Shown here piece by piece: positions 31,235-38,532 of a stretch of 43,480 bases of DNA. The position numbers and the translations under genes are program-made. Position 1 is the first letter of the stretch; every line of letters starts with the position of its first letter. A model generated the notes under the pieces. It did no database searches, was not told the origin of the DNA, and saw only the letters and a program-made list of their open reading frames with translations. Source of the stretch: an uncultured Myxococcales bacterium (GTDB lineage: Bacteria; Myxococcota_A; Polyangia; Polyangiales; Polyangiaceae); the NCBI GenBank assembly GCA_937949945.1, contig CALFEQ010000068.1, forward strand, positions 1 through 43,480, written 5' to 3'.

Positions 31235-33283
31235 TCAGACGCCGAGCGGACCGACGGACGTGAACGCCGTCCAGCGCTTCGACTTCAAGAGATCACACGA
31301 CAGCGCGCAGAAGAGCGCGCGGTACGTCTCCTCGCGCGTCGCGAAGCGCCTCGACGCGCGCACGATGTCCGGGATCGACGTCGGCGCGGTGATGCTCTTG
31401 ATGACGTGCTCCTCGGCGTCCGAGAAGCGGAACGCCTCGATGCGCACCGGGAGCGGGACGACCGGCTCGATGACGTCCTCGTCGAGCGGCGAGAGGATCG
31501 CCTCGAGCTCGCCGAGCGAATAGGCGTCGCGGACGCCGCGGAGCACGAGGTCGAACGGGTCGAAGCCGAGCGGGAACGTCTCCTCGTGCGAGCGCGCGCC
31601 GCGGACGAAGGCGACCTCGCCCTTCCGCCAGGTGAACACCTCGAGGAAGCGATCCTGCATCTGCTGGTGGATCGCGCGGAACAGCTCCACGGGCCTGAGG
31701 ACGCCGAGGCCGACGAGCGCGTCGCCGAGCCGCCCGTTGTAACGAGGCAGCATCGCCAGGGCCATCTCGACCTCCATGCGGAGCACCTGCCCTTGCGCGA
31801 CGAGGTGCTCGCCGAACAGCTCGCGCTTGTCGGTCGAGACGACGTACTCGGGCACGCCCTCGACGAGGTAGATTTTCTTCTTCTTCGCGCCGTCGCGGAA
31901 ATAGAGCGCGCCGGTCTCGCGGCGGAGCGCGAGCTGGAAGAGGCGCGTCGGCAAGAGAACGCGATCGATCAGCGCCACTCCGTTCTGCGGGGTGAAGACG
32001 CCGTCGTCCCAACGGAGCGCCGGGCTCGAGACGAAGCGCGACAGCTCCGGGTAGCTCGCGGCGTCGCGGAACGGCGACGTCTCGCGCGAGATGAGCGCGC
32101 GGTGGTCGATCTGTCCCGTGACGAACAGCTCGACGAGGCGCGGGTAGCTGAGCGGCCCGAACGTCGGCCCGCCGGGCATCTTCGCGCGGTAGATGGCCGG
32201 CGAGACGTCGCGCGTCTCGCCCCCGCTCGGAGGCATGGCGGACGGCAGCGACGACGGCCGCGACGTCGATCTGCTCGACGACGACGTGGCGGAGAGGTTC
32301 GCGGTGGGGCGCGTGCCGGTCTCGCGCTCCGGCTCGTGCGTCGAAGGCGCGAGGCCGAGCCGCTCGATCCAGCTCGCGAGCTTGCCGGGTCCGACCTGGA
32401 GGCGCCGCCGGCGGAGCACCTCCTCGAGCGCCTCGGCGAACGCGGCCGCGCTCGGGTACCGGAGCGATCGATCGCGCGCCATCGCGCGGAAGAGGATCGG
32501 CTTGAGATCGTCGGGCACGCGGGAGCCCGCGCGATCGATCGCCGACAGATCGGCGTCGCGGATGCGCATGAGCACGTCGATCTCGCTCGGCCCCGAGAAC
32601 AGCGGCCGGAGCATGACGAGCTCGGCGAGGACGATGGCGGTCGTGAACAGGTCGCTGCGCGCGTCGAGCTCCTTGCCGACGACCTGCTCGGGCGACATGT
32701 ACCCGAGCTTGCCCTTGAGCTGCCCGGCGTCGGTCCGGCGCTCGATCTCCGCGGCGCGCGCGATGCCGAAGTCCGTGAGCTTCACCGCGCCCGACCGATC
32801 GATGAGCACGTTGCCCGGCGAGACGTCGCGATGCACGAGCGCGAGCGACCGGTTCTCGTCGTCGCGCGCGTTGTGCGCGTAGTCGAGGCCGCGCAGGATG
32901 CTGAGCGCGATGTAGATCGCCGCCTCGAGCGGCACGTCCTCGCCGCGGGCCGCCGCGGCGCGCACGAGACGCGCGGCCGTCGTGCCGTCGACGTACTCCA
33001 TCGCCATGTACAGCTCGCCGTCGTGCTCGCCGAAGTCGAACACCTGGACGATGTTCGGGTGAGCCAGACGGGCGCAGACGCGGGCCTCGTCGATGAACAT
33101 CGCGACGAAGTCCGGATCCTGCGCGAGCTGGGGCAGGATGCGTTTGACGGCGACGACCTTCTGGAAGCCGTGCGGGCCGGCGCGCCGCGCGAGGTACACC
33201 TCCGCCATCCCGCCCGTCGCGATCCGCTGAATCAGCTCGTACGGGCCGAGCATGAGCGGGGCCGGATGGATCGACGCGCTCAT
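31235..33283 (-). CDS. Ser/Thr protein kinase with GYF_2 and DUF4388-like domains
   Basis: A 682-residue kinase typical of myxobacteria. Start ATG 33283. The kinase domain spans about 12-275: IATGGMAEVYLARR, catalytic Lys47 in VVAVKRIL, HRDVSPGNVL (Ser in place of the usual Lys after Asp-Val), LTDFGIARA and GKLGYMSPEQVVG. After a Ser/Thr-rich linker, about 370-425 resemble a GYF_2 peptide-binding domain (TFGPLSYPRLVELFVTGQID). Residues about 440-600 resemble DUF4388/PATAN (GALYFRDGAKKKKIYLVEG, GRLGDALVGLGVL, FTWRKGEVAFVRG). No membrane segment is seen. It diverges from the SDR gene with only 20 bp between the start codons. Confidence 0.92.
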   Translation of the reverse strand: MSASIHPAPLMLGPYELIQRIATGGMAEVYLARRAGPHGFQKVVAVKRILPQLAQDPDFVAMFIDEARVCARLAHPNIVQVFDFGEHDGELYMAMEYVDGTTAARLVRAAAARGEDVPLEAAIYIALSILRGLDYAHNARDDENRSLALVHRDVSPGNVLIDRSGAVKLTDFGIARAAEIERRTDAGQLKGKLGYMSPEQVVGKELDARSDLFTTAIVLAELVMLRPLFSGPSEIDVLMRIRDADLSAIDRAGSRVPDDLKPILFRAMARDRSLRYPSAAAFAEALEEVLRRRRLQVGPGKLASWIERLGLAPSTHEPERETGTRPTANLSATSSSSRSTSRPSSLPSAMPPSGGETRDVSPAIYRAKMPGGPTFGPLSYPRLVELFVTGQIDHRALISRETSPFRDAASYPELSRFVSSPALRWDDGVFTPQNGVALIDRVLLPTRLFQLALRRETGALYFRDGAKKKKIYLVEGVPEYVVSTDKRELFGEHLVAQGQVLRMEVEMALAMLPRYNGRLGDALVGLGVLRPVELFRAIHQQMQDRFLEVFTWRKGEVAFVRGARSHEETFPLGFDPFDLVLRGVRDAYSLGELEAILSPLDEDVIEPVVPLPVRIEAFRFSDAEEHVIKSITAPTSIPDIVRASRRFATREETYRALFCALSCDLLKSKRWTAFTSVGPLGV

Positions 33284-33303
33284 CGGCGGTAGAAGCGTAC
33301 CCC

Positions 33304-34437
33304 ATGGTCCCGCCCAAGCGTAGAGCGTCATTGGCCTCCGCCTCCGGCGAGGTCGGCTCGGCGGCGGACGGCGGCAAGCAGGACGGAGGCCTCGGCCTCG
33401 CGCGCCAACGGGGGGCGTCTGGCCGCCCGCTCGTCGGCCGTAGGCCCGAGACCAAGGTCGTCGCCGTCACGGGGGCCTCCTCGTTCCTCGGCGCGAACCT
33501 CATCGGCCTGCTCGAGGAGGACGCCCGCGTCGCGCGCATCGTCGCCATCGACGTCAAGCCGCCCGGGACGGCCCAGCAGAAGACGCGCTACTACGAGGTC
33601 GACTTCACCGCCGTGTCGGCCGAGGCACGCCTCTCGGAGATCCTGGCGGCCGAGCGCGTGGGCACCCTCGTCCACCTCGCCTTCACGTCCTCCCCCACCC
33701 ACGCCGTCGCGTTCGCGCACGAGCTCGAGAGCGTGGGGACCCGGCACGTGCTCGTCGCCGCGCGTCACGCCGAGGTCCGCAAGGTCGTGATGTGGTCGCA
33801 GACGCTCCTCTACGGGGCGCATCCGTCGAACCCGAACTTCATCACCGAGCAGCACCCGCTGCGCGCAGGCTCCATCGACGGAGCCAACGAGCCGTGGTTC
33901 TCGGACAAGATCGAGGCGGAGGCGGAGGTCGCGCGGTTCGCCGACACCTCGCCTCACGCCATCGTCACCGTGCTCCGCACGGCGCCGATCCTCGGCCCGA
34001 CCGTGAACAACTTCCTGACGCGGTACCTCTCGCGCCGCGTCGTGCCGGTCGCGATGGGCTTCGACCCGCTCGTGCAGTTCCTCCACGAGGTCGATGCCAT
34101 CGCGGCCTTCAAGCTCGCGATCGACCGCGACCATCCCGGCATCTACAACATCGTCGGCGACGGGGTGTTGCCGCTGTCGACGGTGATCAAGCTGGCAGGC
34201 AGGCTCGCGATGCCGATCCCGCACCCGATCGCCCGACGCGTCGGCGCCGCGCTCTGGCTCGCGCAGATCGCCGAGGCGCCGCCGAGCTTCATCCGCTATC
34301 TGCGCTTCCTCTGCGTGGCGGACGGGACCAAGGCGCGCGAGCGGCTCGGCTTCCGTCCGGCCTACACGACGCGCGAGGCCGTCCTCGACTTCACGAACGC
34401 GCAACGCTTGCGCGACCTCAAGCTGCTCCGAGGCTGA
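33304..34437 (+). CDS. NAD(P)-dependent epimerase/dehydratase-type (extended SDR) protein
   Basis: A 377-residue extended short-chain dehydrogenase. The first 48 residues are a Gly/Arg-rich extension; then KVVAVTGASSFLGANLIGLL carries the Rossmann dinucleotide-binding motif (TGASSFLG). Later VVMWSQTLLYGAHPS occupies the position of the catalytic YxxxK segment, but a canonical Tyr-x-x-x-Lys is not seen (WFSDKIEAE is the nearest), so catalytic capacity is uncertain. VLRTAPILGPTVNNFLTRYL is typical of NDUFA9/epimerase-like members. The ATG at 33304 has no strong ribosome-binding site. The acyltransferase gene starts 4 bp after its stop, so they are co-expressed. Confidence 0.82.
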   Translation: MVPPKRRASLASASGEVGSAADGGKQDGGLGLARQRGASGRPLVGRRPETKVVAVTGASSFLGANLIGLLEEDARVARIVAIDVKPPGTAQQKTRYYEVDFTAVSAEARLSEILAAERVGTLVHLAFTSSPTHAVAFAHELESVGTRHVLVAARHAEVRKVVMWSQTLLYGAHPSNPNFITEQHPLRAGSIDGANEPWFSDKIEAEAEVARFADTSPHAIVTVLRTAPILGPTVNNFLTRYLSRRVVPVAMGFDPLVQFLHEVDAIAAFKLAIDRDHPGIYNIVGDGVLPLSTVIKLAGRLAMPIPHPIARRVGAALWLAQIAEAPPSFIRYLRFLCVADGTKARERLGFRPAYTTREAVLDFTNAQRLRDLKLLRG

Positions 34438-34441
34438 TCGA

Positions 34442-35944
34442 ATGAGACCGAAGCGACCCGAGGCGAAGACAGCAGCGCAGCCGAAGCCGGCGCGCCGAGC
34501 CAACGTTCAGGCCGGCGAGCGTCCGGCACGGCGCCCGGAGGGCGGCGAGGCAAAGGGCAAGGACGCGCCCGAGACACAGCGCAGGAGGCGGCGACCGGCG
34601 CGGCGCGGGAGCGGGACGGCGCAGGGCGCGCGCGACGGCGCGCGGGCGGAGCAGGTGCGCGCGCAGCGCGGCTCCGCATCGGACGGCGCCGCTTCGCCGC
34701 GCATCGAGGGGCGCGAGGACGAGCTCCGACGCGCGGAAGGCGCCTCGGAGAGCTCCCCGCGTCGCGAGTACGAGCACGAGAACGAGCACGAGACCGAGCG
34801 GAGGACCGAGGTCATCGCGCAGATCCGCGAGCTCGAGGCGCAGCTCGACAGGCTGATCGACGAGGCGTCGCGGCGCGACCTCGCGGAGCTCGCGGGGGAC
34901 GACGAGCCCGAGGTCGCCGCGAGCGCGCCGGCGCACGAGGAGGCGCCGCCGACCGAGCGCGACGAGGAGAAGCGCGAGGACGCATGGCGCGCACCGCGGC
35001 CGAGCACGCCGCAGGTCCGGCCGAGCGTGACGAGCGTGACGGAGGATCGGTCCTCGGCGTCGAGCGTGACGGGCGGCGAGACGACGGTCTTCGACACCGC
35101 GCGCGAGCTGCTCTCGACGGACTTCTACCTCCGCAAATGGGGTCGGCTCGCGATGCGCGGGCGGTCCGAGGAGGTCGACGACTTCGGCTTCGACCCGGTC
35201 TACGAGCAGAAGGCTCGCGGGATCCTCGAGTTCCTCTACACGCGCTACTTCCGCGTGCAGACCACGGGGATCGAGAACGTCCCCTCGCACGGGCGGTGCG
35301 TCCTCGTCGCCAACCACTCCGGGACGCTGCCGCTCGACGGCGTCATGCTGAAGACGGCGGTGAAGCTCGAGCACGCTTCGCCGCGCGACGTCCGGTGGCT
35401 GACCGAGGACTTCATCTATCACATGCCCTACCTCGGCTCGATGATGAACCGGCTCGGCGCGGTGCGTGCGTGCCAGGAGAACGCCGAGCGGCTGCTCGCG
35501 AAGGAGCAGCTCGTCGCGGTCTTCCCCGAGGGCGTGAAGGGCATCGGTAAGCTCTTCTCGGAGCGCTATCGCCTCCAGCGCTTCGGGCGCGGGGGCTTCA
35601 TCAAGCTGTGCCTACGCACGCAGACGCCAATCGTGCCCGTCGCGATCGTCGGCGCCGAGGAGACGAACCCGCTCCTCTTCCGGGTGGAGTATCTGTCGAA
35701 GGCGCTGGGGCTCCCGTACATCCCGATCACGCCGACGTTCCCGGCGCTGGGGCCGCTCGGTCTCTTGCCCGCGCCGACGAAGTGGCAGATCCACTTCGGC
35801 GAGATGATCGACTTCAGCGGTCACGGACGCGAGGCCGCGGAGGACGAGCTGCTCGTCAACAAGCTCGCCGAGCGCGTGCGCTCCACGATCCAAGCGATGC
35901 TCGACCGCGCCGTCGGCGCGCGCAGGAGCGTGTTCTTCGGCTGA
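34442..35944 (+). CDS. PlsC-like glycerolipid acyltransferase with long basic N-terminal extension
   Basis: A 500-residue protein. Residues 1-215 are disordered, first Arg/Lys/Ala-rich and then with a charged EHENEHETE run and a likely helical segment (IAQIRELEAQLDRLIDEASR). The acyltransferase domain (about 245-495) has ANHSGTLPLDG with His292 and Asp299, an HX6D spacing in place of the common HX4D, then FPEGVKGIGK and PIVPVAIVGAEE. The family transfers acyl chains to glycerolipids at the inner membrane. It is coupled at both ends: 4 bp after the SDR gene, and its TGA overlaps the truB ATG (TGATG). Confidence 0.85.
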   Translation: MRPKRPEAKTAAQPKPARRANVQAGERPARRPEGGEAKGKDAPETQRRRRRPARRGSGTAQGARDGARAEQVRAQRGSASDGAASPRIEGREDELRRAEGASESSPRREYEHENEHETERRTEVIAQIRELEAQLDRLIDEASRRDLAELAGDDEPEVAASAPAHEEAPPTERDEEKREDAWRAPRPSTPQVRPSVTSVTEDRSSASSVTGGETTVFDTARELLSTDFYLRKWGRLAMRGRSEEVDDFGFDPVYEQKARGILEFLYTRYFRVQTTGIENVPSHGRCVLVANHSGTLPLDGVMLKTAVKLEHASPRDVRWLTEDFIYHMPYLGSMMNRLGAVRACQENAERLLAKEQLVAVFPEGVKGIGKLFSERYRLQRFGRGGFIKLCLRTQTPIVPVAIVGAEETNPLLFRVEYLSKALGLPYIPITPTFPALGPLGLLPAPTKWQIHFGEMIDFSGHGREAAEDELLVNKLAERVRSTIQAMLDRAVGARRSVFFG

Positions 35945-36909
35945 TGAAGGCGTCCAAGGGCTCGCCGAGCGGCGTCCTCGTGATCGACAAGCCTCGTGGT
36001 CCCACGAGCCACGACGTCGTCGCGCGCGTGCGGCGTGCGCTCTCTACACGCCAGGTCGGGCACGCCGGGACGCTCGACCCGATGGCGACGGGCGTGCTCG
36101 TCGTCGCCGTCGGAGAAGCGACGAAGCTCGTGCCCTGGCTGACCGCGGCCGACAAGGAGTACGAGGCGACGATCCGCCTCGGCATCGAGACGGACACGCT
36201 CGACGCCGAGGGCAACGCGATCGGAGAAGCGCCCGTCCCGCCGGAGATCGAGAGCGCCGTCGCGGCGCTGGCGCGGGATCCGTCGTCGCCGCCGGCGCCG
36301 GCGCTCGAGGCGGCGCTCGAAGCCGAGCGCCGGCGGACGTCGCAGGTCCCGCCGGCCTTCTCGGCGATCCGCATCGACGGCGAGCGGGCCCACGAGCTCG
36401 CCCGCTCCGGACGTCTCGAGGGCGAGCTCCCTCCCCGCCCCGTCGAGGTGAAGGCGCTCGAGATCGTCGGCGCGCGCGCGGAGCCCGGCGCGATCGAGCT
36501 CGTCGTGCGCGTGGAGGCCAGCAAGGGCTACTTCGTCCGGTCGCTCGCGCGCGACCTCGCGCGCGGCCTCGGCACGGTCGGCCACCTGACGTCGCTCCGA
36601 AGGACGCGATCCGGCGCCTTCACGGCGGCCGAAGCGATCGCCCTCGAAGCCGCCTCGCGCGACGCGCTGATCCCGCTCGCGCGCGCCGCCGCCCGCGCGC
36701 TCCCGGTGACCGTGCTCGACGAAGCGGGCGTACGCGCGGTCTCGTACGGTCGGCGCGTCGCGCCGGAGCACATGCGCGACCCGCACCCGTGCCCGTCCGC
36801 TTGGTTGGATGCGTCGGAGCGGCTCGTCGCGATCGGCGAGCGCGCGCCGGACGGAACGGGACGCGTCCTCCGGGGATTCCTGGGGAATCAGGCAAATCGC
36901 GCCGAATGA
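35944..36909 (+). CDS. truB: tRNA pseudouridine(55) synthase
   Basis: Converts U55 in the T-loop of tRNAs to pseudouridine in the cytoplasm. 321 residues; VLVIDKPRGPTSHDVV, then GHAGTLDPMATGVL with the catalytic Asp45, KEYEATIRLGIETDTLDAEG, PPAFSAIRIDGERAHELAR and GYFVRSLARDLARGLG. The ATG at 35944 overlaps the acyltransferase stop codon. The usual neighbours infB, rbfA and rpsO are not here; its coupling with lipid genes is unusual. Confidence 0.97.
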   Translation: MKASKGSPSGVLVIDKPRGPTSHDVVARVRRALSTRQVGHAGTLDPMATGVLVVAVGEATKLVPWLTAADKEYEATIRLGIETDTLDAEGNAIGEAPVPPEIESAVAALARDPSSPPAPALEAALEAERRRTSQVPPAFSAIRIDGERAHELARSGRLEGELPPRPVEVKALEIVGARAEPGAIELVVRVEASKGYFVRSLARDLARGLGTVGHLTSLRRTRSGAFTAAEAIALEAASRDALIPLARAAARALPVTVLDEAGVRAVSYGRRVAPEHMRDPHPCPSAWLDASERLVAIGERAPDGTGRVLRGFLGNQANRAE

Positions 36910-36955
36910 GCAAATCGCGCTGGCGCGCGGCGACGTCCACCTTAGGCTGAAGCGC

Positions 36956-37385
36956 ATGCTTCGCAGGCGCTTGCTTTTCGGCTCGCTCGTCCCCGCGGCC
37001 GTCGTCCTGACGGGCGCATGTGGCTCGACCGACGATACGGGTTCGCAGAACCTCGGGAGCTGCTCGACGGGCCCCGCCCATCCGGAGGGACAATGTCTTT
37101 CCCACGGAGGAGCCAGGTTCGGACGACGGATCGCTCCCCACGTGCATACCTCGTTGCGGCACGTCGGTCACGGGCGGTTCCTTCTCGATCGACGCGGTCC
37201 CGAGCGGAAGCTGCGAGGTGGAAGGTGCGCGCTGCACGCTCTCGCTCACGACGATGTGCGCTTGCACGGGCACGCCGGGCCGCGTCGACGGGATGCGGTG
37301 CGCTTGCACGGGCGGCGAGTGGCGATGCGCGATCACGACACCCGGCGGCGGTGTGTGCCCGCCGTGCAACGACGCCGGTCCGTAG
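36956..37385 (+). pseudogene. Cysteine-rich lipoprotein gene split by a frameshift
   Basis: The ATG at 36956 begins MLRRRLLFGSLVPAAVVLTG-ACGSTDD, a lipoprotein signal with the Cys after TGA, and continues GSQNLGSCSTGPAHPEGQC. This frame then turns into unlikely sequence. The +1 frame takes over near 37095-37110 with EEPGSDDGSLPTCIPRCGTS, later GARCTLSLTTMCACTGTPG, MRCACTGGEWRCA and PPCNDAGP, ending at 37385. Both halves share Cys-rich secreted character. One lost or gained base near cttt-ccc (37097-37103) would restore a protein of about 142 residues. Confidence 0.65.
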
Positions 37386-37397
37386 CGCGCTCGCTCG

Positions 37398-38462
37398 CTA
37401 CTTTCCGCCGGCCTTCGCCTTCGCGATCGCGATCTTCTTCTCGGCCGCCTTCGCGTGCGGGCCGTCGGGTTGGAGCTCGAGGACCTTCTGCCACTCGGCG
37501 ATCGCCTCGGTCAGCTTGCCGGAGTCCGCGAGCGCGTTGCCGAGCGAGTAGCGAGCGAGCGCGTTGTTCGGCTCCTTGGCGACGGCGTCCTTGAACTCCG
37601 TCGTCGCGCCTGCGAGGTCCTTGAGACCGAGCTTGCACGCGCCGCGGTAGATGCGGAGCTCCGCGACGTCCTTGAGGCCGACCGCCTTGTCGAGCACGGC
37701 GACGCAGGTCTTGAAGTCCTTCAGCCCCTTGTACTCGAGCGCGATCGACGCGAGCACGCCCGGATCGTTCGAGGCGACCTTCTCCGCCTGCTCGAGCTTC
37801 TGGATCGCTTCGTTGTTCTTGCCGTGGCGCGCGAGGTGGCTCGCGTACGTCACCAGGTGGATGCCGTTGTTCGGCTCGAGCTTGATCGCCTCCTCGAACG
37901 CCTTGTTCGCGCCGGCGACGTCGTTCTTCCCCGAGAGCGCCATCCCGAGGTTCACTTGCAGCGCGGCGTTCCTCGGGTTCTTCGCGATTGCCTTCTGCAT
38001 GAGCGAGGCGGCCTCGTCGTGCTTTCCGGTCTCGACGAGGATCGCGGCGAGGTTGATCGCCGACTCTTCCAGGTTGGGGTCGAGCTCGAGCGCCTTTCGG
38101 TAGTTCTTCTCCGCCTCTGCCTTCTCGCCGCTCTGGTCCTGCACGAGCGCGAGGTAGTGGAACGCGTCGGCCTGGTTCGGGTTCTTCTTGGTCGCGACCT
38201 CGAAGGCGGCCCTCGCGCCGTTGACGTCGCCCGCCTTCAGCGCGGCGATCCCCTTCCTCACGTCGTCGCTGCTCGACTGCGCGACGGGCCCTTCCATGCC
38301 GCGGGAGGGGCCGTCCGTCGGGGCGGCCGCCTCGGCGGCCTTCGTCGACGACGCGGGGCCGGTCGGATCCTCCGGCGGTTGGCTCGTCGCGCCGCCGCCA
38401 CAAGCGGCGAGCGCTCCGATGAGGCCAGCGACACCCACGAACACGACGATCCGACGTTGCAT
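37398..38462 (-). CDS. TPR-repeat lipoprotein
   Basis: A 354-residue protein with a lipoprotein signal (VFVGVAGLIGALAACGGG, lipobox LAAC) and a short disordered spacer to about residue 65. It then has about seven or eight tetratricopeptide repeats, for example AFHYLALVQDQSGEKAEAEK, ALELDPNLEESAINLAAILV and ALARYSLGNALADSGKLTEA. Such proteins scaffold protein complexes at the outer membrane; no partner can be named. The ATG at 38462 has GAGGAGCG upstream. It converges on the broken lipoprotein gene with 12 bp between stops and lies 70 bp downstream of glnD on the same strand. Confidence 0.88.
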   Translation of the reverse strand: MQRRIVVFVGVAGLIGALAACGGGATSQPPEDPTGPASSTKAAEAAAPTDGPSRGMEGPVAQSSSDDVRKGIAALKAGDVNGARAAFEVATKKNPNQADAFHYLALVQDQSGEKAEAEKNYRKALELDPNLEESAINLAAILVETGKHDEAASLMQKAIAKNPRNAALQVNLGMALSGKNDVAGANKAFEEAIKLEPNNGIHLVTYASHLARHGKNNEAIQKLEQAEKVASNDPGVLASIALEYKGLKDFKTCVAVLDKAVGLKDVAELRIYRGACKLGLKDLAGATTEFKDAVAKEPNNALARYSLGNALADSGKLTEAIAEWQKVLELQPDGPHAKAAEKKIAIAKAKAGGK

Positions 38463-38532
38463 CCTTCGCTCCTCGTCTGGGACAAGCGGTTTCCTCGAGA
38501 GGTCTTCCGGCTCTCCTGCGCGATCGGCCCTG

